A stretch of DNA of 64,000 nt from Lactiplantibacillus songbeiensis (GTDB taxonomy: Bacteria; Bacillota; Bacilli; Lactobacillales; Lactobacillaceae), in assembly GCF_005405125.1 (NCBI RefSeq), contig NZ_BJDL01000018.1, positions 43,565 through 107,564 of the forward strand, read 5' to 3'. How positions within the stretch are numbered: the first letter of the stretch is position 1; the number at the start of each line of letters is the position of its first letter. Both the position numbers and the translations under genes were made by a program. Of this stretch, positions 1 to 9,651 are shown one piece after another. The notes under the pieces are model-generated. The model saw nothing but the letters and a program-made list of their open reading frames with translations, ran no database searches and had not been told where the DNA came from.

Positions 1-206
1 ATCTTGACTAAGTCTTCTGGTGACGCATAGAACATATCCTCTAAACGATCAATTTTCCCCGTTAAATACAAATAAATCCCACTTGAGACAAACGAAATAT
101 TATCGTTACGCTCATACACCGTGACGTCCGTTTCTGGATGGCGCTTCAAAATTTGTTTCGCGGCTGCAGTCCCCGCATGCGTACTCCCAACAATCACAAT
201 CTTCAT
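1..206 (-). CDS. NADH oxidase/peroxidase-like flavoprotein, N-terminal part (runs off window)
   Basis: The gene starts at an ATG whose complement is at 204-206 and continues past the left edge, so only about 68 residues are visible. They begin with a Rossmann FAD-binding segment (KIVIVGSTHAGT) and continue with a YERNDNISF segment, which is typical of Nox/Npr proteins of lactic acid bacteria that reduce O2 or H2O2 with NADH. In that family the next residues are usually SCGI, where the Cys is the redox-active residue near position 42. Here the codons read Ser-Ser-Gly-Ile, so the catalytic Cys is missing. The protein may therefore reduce O2 only to peroxide, have another role, or be decaying. 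The family call is firm; the activity is uncertain. Confidence 0.75.
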   Translation of the reverse strand, partial: MKIVIVGSTHAGTAAAKQILKRHPETDVTVYERNDNISFVSSGIYLYLTGKIDRLEDMFYASPEDLVK

Positions 207-460
207 GAGTCAACCCTCGTTTATTTTTAGTATGTATAGTTATCGTTAAAAATTATTAATGACTAACACTTTTAACGACGCGTTCTCTACGTCATAATTA
301 TCTTCCAGTGTAACACCAAACCTCGACATTCTAAAAGTATATCTTGCACGATTTACTTACTAATTATAACAGCTAGCCCATTTTGAACAATTAGTGTCAC
401 CAATCGCAACTCAAGCACTACCGCCCTCACTTTAGTAAGCTGAACTAACAATCTTCCAAC

Positions 461-827
461 TTCTAGTACCAGCCTAACTTGCCGCCTGCCGGTTGGTTCC
501 TAAAACGCTGGAACGCCATGGGCCATTTTGAAGCCAAAGTACGGTCTCCAAAATTGGCCTTGGCCTAAGTCCGAGCAGACCACTCGCACTAAGGCCAACG
601 ACACGGCTGAGCATTTTAGGAACCAACCTCTCGGCTAGACTTGTTGATTGAACATTTTATAAATGTCGACTAATTAACGACGGGCGGGCCAGAATTGGCT
701 CAGTGGTGTCGTTTGACTTAGCCGGTGATTTTTCCGGGTTAGTCAAAGCCCGGCTTGTAAGACCGCTCTTCGGCTCACAAACGTGGCCACCACATTCCAG
801 CCGATTCTGGCCCAACCAGAGTGGCAA
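461..827. repeat. MITE-like intergenic repeat, copy R1 (longest)
   Basis: This is the longest of five related intergenic copies (the others are near 4500, 47163, 53858 and 63846). Shared blocks are GCCGCCTGCCGGTTGG, TGGTTCCTAAAA, GGCGGGCCAGAATTGG and CCGATTCTGGCCCAACCAGA, the last two forming an inverted repeat. R1 also holds a segment after GGCCATTTTGAAGCC that R2 lacks. No protein-coding capacity is convincing. The 207-877 gap between the partial flavoprotein gene and galR otherwise holds only the galR terminator. Confidence 0.7.
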
Positions 828-830
828 CTA

Positions 831-864
831 ATAAAAAAACTACCGTCAAATTTTGACAGTAGTT
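831..864 (-). terminator. galR (gal operon) terminator
   Basis: The inverted repeat AACTACCGTCA / TGACAGTAGTT (838-864) is followed on the minus strand by a run of T (complement of 831-838), just after the galR stop codon. Confidence 0.8.
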
Positions 865-877
865 GTAATTAATCGAT

Positions 878-1897
<1,020 letters not shown>

Positions 1898-3364
1898 TTA
1901 GTCTGCTTTAACCGCGGCCACAAACCGATTGAATGCGGCTTCACCAGCGGCATCCCACTTGAAGACTCCGGCATCAGCTAAGACGCGCGCAAAGACTTGG
2001 CCAACTTCACGGTCGATCACCGCATCAACGTTGTCCGCAGTAATATCAGTCTTCGCTTTAATCGCGTCTGCCCACGGTTGGTGCATCGCTACCATTTGAT
2101 TATGACGGCCTAAGAGATATTTTGCAACCTCTTGAAGTTCGGTCTTCAACCGCGCTGGTAGAATCGCGCGACCCATGACTTCAATCAAGCCGATATTTTC
2201 TTTCTTAATATGTTGGACGTCCTGATGTGGATGGAAGATGCCGTCTGGATATTGCTTGGACGTTTGATTATCCCGCAAAACAAGGTCTAAGACATACTGA
2301 TCGCCGACTTTCCGGGCAAGCGGCGTCGTAGTATGATGCCGGACATTATCAGTATAAGCTCTGACATCCACGCTTTCATCAGAATAGTTCATCCAAACGT
2401 TATGGATCTTAGTAGCCGCATCCAACAAGGCGACTTGGTCGGTACTCGTCAAACGAATCGTCGACATCGGCCATTTTACAATTCCGGCTTCAACCCCAGC
2501 AATCCCTAAATCCAGCTGACGAGCAATCGGCGCTTTCATCATTGGAAAAACATGTCGGCCACCCTGGTAATGTTCATGTGACAACATCGAGCCACCTACA
2601 ATCGGGAGATCGGCATTACTACCGACAAAGTAATGTGGGAACTGCTTCACGATTTCGAGCAAGTTACTAAACGTCTGACGATTGATCACCATTGGCCGAT
2701 GAACTTGGTCCAAGAAGATCGAATGTTCATTGAAGTAAGCATACGGCGAATATTGGAACCCCCAAGTTTCACCGCCAAGCGTCAAACGAATAATCCGATG
2801 ATTACTGCGGGCAGGATAACCTAAGCGCCCTAAGTAGCCCTCATTCTCCATGCACAACTGGCAAAGTGGATAGCCGTCTTGCGGTTGATTACGCGCCGCC
2901 GCAATGGCTTTCGGGTCCTTTTCTGGCTTCGATAAGTTGATGGTGATTTCTAAATCACCAAAGTCCGTCGTCGCTGGGAAGACCACGTTTTTAGCAATCG
3001 CCCGCGTTTTGATGTAGTCATTGGCTTTACTTAAGTGGTAGAAATAATCCGTCGCCGCTTGCGGACTCGTCTGATACTTGTTCCAAAACGTCTGATTTAA
3101 CGCTGATGGCAATGGTGTGACTAAGTCCATCAACTGATCAGCTAAAATATCGCGATCAGATGGCGTGTCTTCAATTTTGCCATTAGTGAGCGCCGTTTGG
3201 ACTAACGCATCCGTTAAGCTCGTTAGTTGGTCATCGACAGCAGTAACTGGATTATCGTCACCGACCAGCGCTAAAATGCGATTGTGGACATAGATTTGAT
3301 CTAAGCCAGTGTAGGGCGATGGTGACGCCAACACAGCCTGCACAAATTGATCAACAGTTGTCAT
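1898..3364 (-). CDS. galT: Galactose-1-phosphate uridylyltransferase (class II)
   Basis: A 488-residue protein that swaps galactose-1-phosphate for glucose-1-phosphate on UDP in the Leloir pathway. Its length and sequence fit the Firmicute class II GalT family rather than the shorter E. coli type. It keeps the SHEHYQGG histidine segment around residue 260 and CQLCMENEGYLGR around residue 170. The ATG overlaps the galE stop codon (TAATG), which indicates translational coupling. It is cytoplasmic and works with galK, galE and galM of this cluster. Confidence 0.93.
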   Translation of the reverse strand: MTTVDQFVQAVLASPSPYTGLDQIYVHNRILALVGDDNPVTAVDDQLTSLTDALVQTALTNGKIEDTPSDRDILADQLMDLVTPLPSALNQTFWNKYQTSPQAATDYFYHLSKANDYIKTRAIAKNVVFPATTDFGDLEITINLSKPEKDPKAIAAARNQPQDGYPLCQLCMENEGYLGRLGYPARSNHRIIRLTLGGETWGFQYSPYAYFNEHSIFLDQVHRPMVINRQTFSNLLEIVKQFPHYFVGSNADLPIVGGSMLSHEHYQGGRHVFPMMKAPIARQLDLGIAGVEAGIVKWPMSTIRLTSTDQVALLDAATKIHNVWMNYSDESVDVRAYTDNVRHHTTTPLARKVGDQYVLDLVLRDNQTSKQYPDGIFHPHQDVQHIKKENIGLIEVMGRAILPARLKTELQEVAKYLLGRHNQMVAMHQPWADAIKAKTDITADNVDAVIDREVGQVFARVLADAGVFKWDAAGEAAFNRFVAAVKAD

Positions 3365-4368
3365 TAAGCTTGGCCTCCTCGATCGTTGTAGCCTTTAGGA
3401 TGAGTCTGTTTCCAGTTCCAAGCGGTCTTGATAATTTCTTTAACATCATCGAACTGTGGGTCCCAACCTAACATGGTACGGGCTTTATCACTAGCCGCCA
3501 CTAACGTACTAGGGTCACCAGCCCGCCGTGGGGCCATTACCGCTGGAATCGGCTGACCCGTGACTTCACGGGCCGCATCTAGTATTTGTTTGTTTGAGAA
3601 ACCAGTTGAAGAACCTAAGTTAAAGGCATCACTATCATGACCTTGCTGCAAGTAAGTCAACGCTAAGATATGGGCATCAGCCAGATCAACTACGTGGACA
3701 TAGTCACGAACGTTGGTCCCATCAGGAGTTGGATAGTCGTCACCAAAGATTTGCAATTGGTCGCGTTCACCAGCCGCCACTTGAAGGATAATTGGCACTA
3801 AGTGGGTCTCGGGATGGTGATCTTCACCAATACTGCCATCCGGCTTGGCACCAGCAACGTTAAAGTAACGTAAGGCCACGAATTTAATTCCGTAGGCGAC
3901 ATCCGACCAATGCATGATCTTTTCCATCGCTAATTTACTTTCACCGTAAGGATTGGTTGGCACTTGCGGATCAGTTTCCTTAATCGGAATTTGTTTAGGT
4001 TCGCCATACGTTGCGGCGGTTGATGAGAAGACAATCCGCTTAACGTCATGCGCATGCATCACTTCTAGCAAGTTAATCATCCCAGCCGTATTATTATCGA
4101 AATACTTTAACGGCTTCTTCATTGATTCCGGAACTACTGAGAAAGCAGCGAAATGAATTACCCCTTCAATATCTTCTTGATCGAATACTGAATTCAAAAA
4201 GTCACTATCGCGCACATCACCTTCATAAAACCGCGCTTTAGCATTGACTGCAGCCCGATGACCGGTAACCAAATTATCAACGACGGCCACGTCATAACCC
4301 TTTGAAATTAATCGATCAACTGCATGTGACCCAATATAACCGGCGCCACCTAGTACCAAAACTGCCAT
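3364..4368 (-). CDS. galE: UDP-glucose 4-epimerase
   Basis: A 334-residue extended short-chain dehydrogenase. [14 protein letters not shown] at the N-terminus is the NAD-binding glycine motif, and NPYGESK near residue 147 holds the catalytic Tyr and Lys. [10 protein letters not shown] supplies the family Ser/Thr. It interconverts UDP-galactose and UDP-glucose. It is the first gene of galE-galT-galR, with an AGGAGG ribosome binding site directly upstream of the ATG, and is separated from galK by a repeat-filled gap of about 570 bp, so it may have its own promoter. Confidence 0.94.
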   Translation of the reverse strand: MAVLVLGGAGYIGSHAVDRLISKGYDVAVVDNLVTGHRAAVNAKARFYEGDVRDSDFLNSVFDQEDIEGVIHFAAFSVVPESMKKPLKYFDNNTAGMINLLEVMHAHDVKRIVFSSTAATYGEPKQIPIKETDPQVPTNPYGESKLAMEKIMHWSDVAYGIKFVALRYFNVAGAKPDGSIGEDHHPETHLVPIILQVAAGERDQLQIFGDDYPTPDGTNVRDYVHVVDLADAHILALTYLQQGHDSDAFNLGSSTGFSNKQILDAAREVTGQPIPAVMAPRRAGDPSTLVAASDKARTMLGWDPQFDDVKEIIKTAWNWKQTHPKGYNDRGGQA

Positions 4369-4499
4369 TTTTTAGTTCCTCCTGATTTTTTGTTTGTTTT
4401 ATGTTTACCTTTTAAAGTAGCTAGCTGTTACTCCGCTACTTGCGCTACCTTTGTAAAGTCTCTCTGTTTCAAAGGCGCTTCCCATCTACAATCGTATAC

Positions 4500-4797
4500 C
4501 TGATGCTAGTTGAAATTGCCGCCTGCCGGTTGGTTCCTAAAACACTGGAACGCCATGGCTGAGCATTTTAGGACCCAACGGCTCGGCTAAATTTGTTGAT
4601 TGAACATTTTATAAATATCGACTAACTAACGCCGGGCGGGCCAGAATTGGCTCAGTGGTGTCGTTTATCTTAGTCGTGGTTTTCCGACTTAGATAAAGCC
4701 CGGCTTTCGAGACCGCACTATGGCTCGAAAACGTGGCCACCACGTTCCAGCCGATTCTGGCCCAACCAGAGTGGCACCCTAATCCAACTAGTACCAA
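4500..4797. repeat. MITE-like intergenic repeat, copy R2
   Basis: It carries the same blocks as R1 but lacks the internal segment after GGCCATTTTGAAGCC. The right end CAACTAGTACCAA matches, inverted, the left end TTGGTACTAGTTG of copy R5, so the family has terminal inverted repeats. A 62-codon minus-strand reading frame inside it is judged not to be a gene. The rest of the galE-galK gap (4798-4942) holds another hairpin, CTAGAACGACTCGG / CCGGGTCATTCTAG, near 4867-4901. Confidence 0.7.
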
Positions 4798-4942
4798 ACA
4801 TGTTTGTTTCTATTTAGTTTGCCGAAACGTGCTCGGCAAAGCTGGGGACTCCGCTTGCTACGCATCTAGAACGACTCGGAAAATCACCGGGTCATTCTAG
4901 ATACTAGGCAATGCTCGACCCCAACCCGCTTCACCTCACACT

Positions 4943-6109
4943 CTAAGCAAGTTCCCGTGGGCCATCCGCAATTTCAGCGATATAAAAGCTAGCGTCATAC
5001 CCAATCGCATCACGGTAAGCTTGCCCAACATTTTCCTTAAAAGCGTCAACTTGGTCTTTTTGCACAATTGCAATCGCACAACCGCCAAAACCAGCCCCGG
5101 TCATCCGGGCACCTAAGACCCCTGGTTGTTGCCAAGCGCTTTCGGCTAACGTATCAAGCTCTTTACCAGTTACTTCATAGTCAAAGTGTAACGACACATG
5201 TGACGCCGTAACTAACGTGCCAAAAGTCGTCAAATCATCCGCGGCTAAAGCTTTCGTTGCGCGAATCGCACGTTGGTTTTCGAAAACAGCATGGCGGGCA
5301 CGTTTGATTAAGGTTTCATCATTAATGAGGTAAGCTGCTTCATCAAATTGGTGTTCATCTAAATCACCTAATGATTTAATATCCAGTTTTGTCTGTAACC
5401 GACGTAAGGCTTCTTCACATTCGGAGCGCCGTTCGTTGTACTTTGAATCAGCTAATTCCCGTCGTTTATTCGTATTCATAATCACAATAACGTGGTTGCC
5501 GAGCTTAACTGGCGCATATGAATAATCCATCGTATTGGTATCTAGTAAAATTGCTTGGTCCTTTTTACCCATACCGACCGCAAATTGATCCATGATCCCT
5601 GAATTAACACCGACATAGTTGTTTTCACACTTTTGGCCAATTTTGACGAGATCCAATTGACTAACCTTCAAGTTAAAGGCGGTCTTTAGCACAATCCCCG
5701 TTAATAGTTCAATCGACGCTGACGATGATAAACCGGCACCATCAGGCATGTTGCCATGGACGTATAAGTCAAAGCCATGGTCGAAAGTCACACCCGTCTT
5801 AACTAGCTCGTCCATCATCCCTTTAGGATAATTAGTCCAACCAGCGGCCTTATCATAACTTAAATCATTGATATCAAAGGTAACAATCCCTTGATCAGCG
5901 ATATTAGCGGAATACATCCGAACCGTCGAATCTTGACGAGCTTTATAGACGCCGTAAGTCCCAATCGTAATCGCACATGGGAAAACGTGCCCACCATTAT
6001 AATCCGTATGCTCACCAATTAAGTTGATCCGGCCGGGCGAGAAGAAGACCCGTTCTGGTTCGCTATCAAAGATTGCTTTAAATTCTTGTTTTAAGTCGCT
6101 GGTTTTCAT
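4943..6109 (-). CDS. galK: Galactokinase
   Basis: A 388-residue GHMP kinase that phosphorylates galactose to galactose-1-phosphate. It shows the galactokinase signature GRINLIGEHTDYNGG (about residues 27-41), the ATP-binding GAGLSSSAS loop (about 123-131) and a C-terminal TGAGFGGCAIA motif. A GGAGG site sits about 9 bp before the ATG. It is divergent from the sugar transporter at 6401, with a shared control region of about 290 bp, and lies upstream of galE-galT-galR in the same direction. Confidence 0.95.
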   Translation of the reverse strand: MKTSDLKQEFKAIFDSEPERVFFSPGRINLIGEHTDYNGGHVFPCAITIGTYGVYKARQDSTVRMYSANIADQGIVTFDINDLSYDKAAGWTNYPKGMMDELVKTGVTFDHGFDLYVHGNMPDGAGLSSSASIELLTGIVLKTAFNLKVSQLDLVKIGQKCENNYVGVNSGIMDQFAVGMGKKDQAILLDTNTMDYSYAPVKLGNHVIVIMNTNKRRELADSKYNERRSECEEALRRLQTKLDIKSLGDLDEHQFDEAAYLINDETLIKRARHAVFENQRAIRATKALAADDLTTFGTLVTASHVSLHFDYEVTGKELDTLAESAWQQPGVLGARMTGAGFGGCAIAIVQKDQVDAFKENVGQAYRDAIGYDASFYIAEIADGPRELA

Positions 6110-6136
6110 AAATAGAGCCTCCGTTTGTTTTTAGTT

Positions 6137-6157
6137 GTTTTACTAAAAGTTTTACTG
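6137..6157. promoter_or_regulatory. Candidate GalR operator near galK
   Basis: GTTTTACTAAAAGTTTTACTG shares the TTTACTAAA core with the inverse of 6342-6360 and with 9045-9063, which are sites upstream of the transporter and of galM. Shared placement before three genes of one pathway suggests GalR binding. This is inferred from sequence alone. Confidence 0.45.
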
Positions 6158-6298
6158 ACATAAATATAAGCCTTTTCATGGTTCGCGTCAATACGTTTTA
6201 ATCGTTTTCATTTTATCAACTTGTTTTCATCGGCTCAAAACCGCGTCAACTTACCATTTTCCATCATTAATGTCACTTGAGTCAGGTTAAATAAGTAA

Positions 6299-6337
6299 AG
6301 AAAGCGCTTGACAATCCGTTACACCTTGAACTAAACT
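6299..6337 (+). promoter_or_regulatory. Transporter promoter with overlapping cre-like box
   Basis: TTGACA (6308-6313) and TAAACT (6332-6337) are 18 bp apart, giving a plausible sigma-A promoter for the gene at 6401. The cre-like AGAAAGCGCTTGAC overlaps the -35 box, with three mismatches to the cre consensus at its ends, so CcpA repression by glucose is possible. The GalR-like box 6342-6360 lies just downstream of the -10. Confidence 0.5.
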
Positions 6338-6341
6338 GCTT

Positions 6342-6360
6342 TAAGTAAACTTTAGTAAAC
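6342..6360. promoter_or_regulatory. Candidate GalR operator before sugar transporter
   Basis: TAAGTAAACTTTAGTAAAC, whose reverse complement contains TTTACTAAAGTTTAC, nearly the same motif as at 6137-6157. It lies just downstream of the predicted -10 box, a normal place for a repressor site. Confidence 0.45.
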
Positions 6361-6400
6361 AAACAACAAAACAGTTACCTTATTTAGGAGGATTTAAAAT

Positions 6401-7861
6401 ATGGCATCAACAGAGAAAAATACCCGCCGTAAATTCTACGTCATCTTAATCTCACTTGCCGCCGGGATGGCGGGCTTACTATATGGTTACGATACTGCTT
6501 GTATCTCAGGGGCCATTGGCTTTTTAAAGACGTTCTATCATCTCTCACCGGCTGCACAAGGCTTCATTACCTCAAGTATTATGATTGGCGGGGTTATCGG
6601 GGTTGCCTTTTCAGGGTTCTTAAGTGATCGCTTTGGTCGGCGCATGATCTTAATGTGGGGCGCGGGCTTATTCTTTATCGCGGCCTTACTTTCAGCCATG
6701 ACCCACACCCCAGCCGAATTAGTCGGTGCCCGCATCATTGGCGGAATTGGGATCGGGTTAGCCTCCTCATTAGCTACTACCTATATTTCCGAAGTCGCCC
6801 CCGCGGCGATTCGCGGAACGTTATCTTCCTTATATCAGCTTTTGACCACGATTGGGATTGCCTTAACTTACTTTGTGAATCTTCTAATCGTGAACCAGGG
6901 TGGCTATCACTGGGGCGAAGTTACTGGTTGGCGCTGGATGCTTGGCATTGGCGCGGTTCCGGCTTTACTCTTCTTCATTGCCTTAGTCGTTGCCCCTGAA
7001 AGTCCGCGTTGGCTGATTCAACATACGAAAGTTGAACAGGGATTTAACATCTTAGTCAAAATCAACGGTCAAACTGGCGCACAACATGAAATGACTGAAA
7101 TCGCCACGGCGATTCGGCGTGACCGTAACTCAACTCTAGCTAAATTATTCCAACCAGGTTTACGACGCGCCTTACTTATTGGGATTTTCCTAGCTTTCTG
7201 TAATCAAGCAGCCGGGATGAATGTCATTATGTATTATGGTCCCCAAATTTTTCAAACAGCCGGCTTTGGTGGTAACTCTGAATTTATGGCCACTGCTGGA
7301 ATTGGGGTCGTCAATATGATTGCCACGATTGGCGCCACCTTAATGATTGATCGCGCTGGGCGTAAAAAGCTCTTAATGATTGGCGCGGTCTTATTAACCG
7401 CTTGGTCCGCAGCAATTGCTTATGCCTTTGCGACCGGTAATGGGACTTTGCTCTTAGTCAGTCTATTTGGGTTCGTCATTTCATTTGCCATCTCCATGGG
7501 GCCGATTCCATGGATCATGATTCCCGAACTCTTCCCAACTTACTTACGGGCACGGGCTTCTGGAATTTGTACCGTCTTCTTATGGGGTGCTAACTGGGCT
7601 GTTGGTCAATTCACACCGGTCATGTTAAGTGCTTGGGGCGGTCGCAACACCTTCATCTTCTTTGCCGTAATGAATATCATTATCTTTGTGGGGGTCCACT
7701 TCTTCGTCCCTGAGACTAAGGATAAGACCTTGGAAGAAATCGAAGCCTTCTTCTGGCCAAAAGATCACGCTAAAGCAACTGAGACAACCGTCAACTTGGC
7801 TCAAAGTCAAAACGAAACCCAAGCTCAGCTGCCCACGCATAAGAAATCGAAACAAAAGTAA
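6401..7861 (+). CDS. MFS sugar porter (galactose/xylose:H+ symporter type)
   Basis: A 486-residue membrane protein with about 12 transmembrane segments of the sugar porter family (XylE/AraE/GalP type). It has the DRFGRR motif after TM2, the PESPRWL motif at the end of the first half, DRAGRKK in the second half and the final PETKDKTLEEIE signature. Being divergent from galK inside the gal cluster, with a shared operator motif, suggests galactose as substrate, but specificity cannot be read from the sequence. The C-terminal tail is polar. An AGGAGG site precedes the ATG. Confidence 0.85.
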   Translation: MASTEKNTRRKFYVILISLAAGMAGLLYGYDTACISGAIGFLKTFYHLSPAAQGFITSSIMIGGVIGVAFSGFLSDRFGRRMILMWGAGLFFIAALLSAMTHTPAELVGARIIGGIGIGLASSLATTYISEVAPAAIRGTLSSLYQLLTTIGIALTYFVNLLIVNQGGYHWGEVTGWRWMLGIGAVPALLFFIALVVAPESPRWLIQHTKVEQGFNILVKINGQTGAQHEMTEIATAIRRDRNSTLAKLFQPGLRRALLIGIFLAFCNQAAGMNVIMYYGPQIFQTAGFGGNSEFMATAGIGVVNMIATIGATLMIDRAGRKKLLMIGAVLLTAWSAAIAYAFATGNGTLLLVSLFGFVISFAISMGPIPWIMIPELFPTYLRARASGICTVFLWGANWAVGQFTPVMLSAWGGRNTFIFFAVMNIIIFVGVHFFVPETKDKTLEEIEAFFWPKDHAKATETTVNLAQSQNETQAQLPTHKKSKQK

Positions 7862-7908
7862 TGTCATGATTAGAAATTTGTGCTATTATAATAGTAATTA
7901 TTAGGTAC

Positions 7909-7942
7909 AGTTAGGGCCACAGCAATTGCTGTGGCCCTAACT
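7909..7942. terminator. Bidirectional terminator between transporter and galM
   Basis: A perfect 34-bp palindrome (arms AGTTAGGGCCACAGCAA / TTGCTGTGGCCCTAACT) followed by TTTTT on the plus strand. It lies between two convergent genes and should stop both. Confidence 0.9.
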
Positions 7943-7957
7943 TTTTGCCTTATTCGG

Positions 7958-8986
7958 TTACTTTAAAGCTTGATATTGATAACTAATCGTCTGTGTGACC
8001 GGCTGGCCAGGACGTAACACAATATCCCCAAAGCCAGCATGGTTAATGGCATCAGGCAATGTTTGTGCTTCCGTTGCTAAGGCGTTGTAATGATGTTGTT
8101 TTTGTTGATCCTGATCAAATGGATTAGCCGTATAAATAATCAGACTATTCCGATCTGAATACAAATCAACTCGACGTTTACCGGCTAAATCACCAACACT
8201 CGCAATTGGTTGATCAGCGCTTGGTGTGACTTCATAAGCATCATCGAATTCGATCTTATCCGTTTCCACTTTTAATTGGTTAAGTGAATCTTGTACTGGT
8301 TGCGGATAATTGAAATCATACGCCGTGTCTTTAACAGAAAGTCGTTTACCAGTCGGAATCTTCGTGTCATTAAATTCCAAATGAGTCGCACTATGAATCT
8401 GTAACCATTGTTGTGCTAAGCTCGTCCGGTCATCAGTCGTGTTCCAGTACACATGATTAGTCGGATTAAATAAAGTAGCCGCATCCGTATCACCCGTAAA
8501 GGCAATCGACACCCGATTATCATTCGTTAACGTGAACTTAATCTGCACGTCTAAATTTCCCGGGTAATTATCCTCAGTATGGTCAATATGACGACGCAAC
8601 GTCACACTAGCACTATCAGCAGTTTGACTCAATTCACCCGCAAAATGTAACGTATTAAAACCATGCGCACCCCCGTGTAAGGAATGTGTCTTCTCATTCA
8701 TATCCACATGATACGTCTGTCCATCGATATTGAATTGGGCGCCGCCGATTCGACCAGCGACCCGACCAATCGACTGGCACAAACAAAAGCCGACACGCTG
8801 GTAATCAGCCATACTATCTAAGCTCCAGATTAGCGGCTTCTCAACGCCATCTTCATTGACGACGAATTCTTGCCAAGTCCCCCCATAACTAAGCACTGAA
8901 ATACGAGTCTGTTGATCATTAATTAATGTATAGCGTATCACCGGTTGGCCGTCGACTGCGCCAAAATCACTTGTTTTTGTTTCCAC
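7958..8986 (-). CDS. galM: Aldose 1-epimerase (mutarotase)
   Basis: A 342-residue galactose mutarotase-like protein that interconverts alpha and beta anomers so that galactokinase gets its substrate. Recognisable parts are SIGRVAGRIGGAQF, HSLHGGAHGFN with the catalytic His region (about residues 95-105), and NPTNHVYWN. The start is a GTG with GGAGG about 9 bp upstream. It is convergent with the transporter, and its upstream region carries a TTTAGTAAA motif shared with the galK/transporter region. Confidence 0.9.
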   Translation of the reverse strand: METKTSDFGAVDGQPVIRYTLINDQQTRISVLSYGGTWQEFVVNEDGVEKPLIWSLDSMADYQRVGFCLCQSIGRVAGRIGGAQFNIDGQTYHVDMNEKTHSLHGGAHGFNTLHFAGELSQTADSASVTLRRHIDHTEDNYPGNLDVQIKFTLTNDNRVSIAFTGDTDAATLFNPTNHVYWNTTDDRTSLAQQWLQIHSATHLEFNDTKIPTGKRLSVKDTAYDFNYPQPVQDSLNQLKVETDKIEFDDAYEVTPSADQPIASVGDLAGKRRVDLYSDRNSLIIYTANPFDQDQQKQHHYNALATEAQTLPDAINHAGFGDIVLRPGQPVTQTISYQYQALK

Positions 8987-9044
8987 TATAGGACACCTCC
9001 GTGTTTAATAAACCGTTTTCATTATAGCAGATAAATTTATCTTA

Positions 9045-9063
9045 TTTAGTAAATTTTTACTTT
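9045..9063. promoter_or_regulatory. Candidate GalR operator before galM
   Basis: TTTAGTAAATTTTTACTTT contains the TTTACTAAA core on the minus strand, as do the two boxes near 6150 and 6350. It is about 60 bp upstream of the galM start. Confidence 0.35.
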
Positions 9064-9082
9064 TTATACGTTTAAATTCAAC

Positions 9083-9124
9083 AAAAAATCGACCGCCAAA
9101 AGGATCAGTTCCTTTTGAGCGGTC
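9083..9124 (-). terminator. Terminator of the 9241-10115 operon
   Basis: Stem GACCGC...AAAAGGA / TCCTTTT...GCGGTC at 9091-9124, followed on the minus strand by a T run (complement of 9083-9088). It ends the minus-strand toxin-antitoxin pair. The 9125-9240 gap holds nothing else I can support. Confidence 0.8.
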
Positions 9125-9240
9125 AACTACCAAGACTCTTGTGGTAAAAAGTTATATTTCTTATAGTCACGTTGATTGTACTTTTTTGATGGCAACAAGA
9201 GGTGATGATGATCAATAAACAATGGATAAAAATAATAGAG

Positions 9241-9651
9241 CTATTCAGTCACAATGACACCAATAACCCGAATACCAGAACTACGCTTCGCGGCTAATTG
9301 CCAAATGTTTGACTCCTCATCTAGCTTGACATTAGGATGTAATTTTCCTATCACTTTTAACGCCAGTTCACGCTCTACATCTGTCAAACGGTGGCAATGT
9401 CTTTGATTATTAGCTAAAATTGGCTTAATATTTGCTTCAATATCACCAAAAAATTCGTTGATCAAGAAGAAAAAATGTTGCGCAGCCTCATGTTCATTCG
9501 ACAATGCATTAGTAAACTTGCGTCCGACATATGCATGGGTCCAATTAGGATAGTGATTAAAATCAATGAAAAGTTTTTCGACTAACCCACTATCCGTGTT
9601 ATTTTTGACCATTCCATGCGGTTTTTTCCGATTCGCAACTTTTCTTGCCAT
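9241..9651 (-). CDS. Unknown 136-residue protein, candidate toxin partner of SocA-like antitoxin
   Basis: I do not recognise this protein. It is small, with a basic start (MARKVANRKKPHG) and a His/Arg-rich middle (NNQRHCHRLTD). It has no signal peptide or membrane segment. Its ATG overlaps the stop codon of the SocA/Panacea-domain gene upstream (TAATG), so the two are translationally coupled, and one terminator follows. SocA-type antitoxins are known to pair with many unrelated toxins, so a toxin role is the most economical reading. This is inference from position; the fold and target are unknown. Confidence 0.5.
   Translation of the reverse strand: MARKVANRKKPHGMVKNNTDSGLVEKLFIDFNHYPNWTHAYVGRKFTNALSNEHEAAQHFFFLINEFFGDIEANIKPILANNQRHCHRLTDVERELALKVIGKLHPNVKLDEESNIWQLAAKRSSGIRVIGVIVTE

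Noticed and set aside
4609..4797. A 62-codon minus-strand frame
   Set aside because: It lies wholly in repeat R2, has no ribosome site and is not kept in other copies of the repeat.
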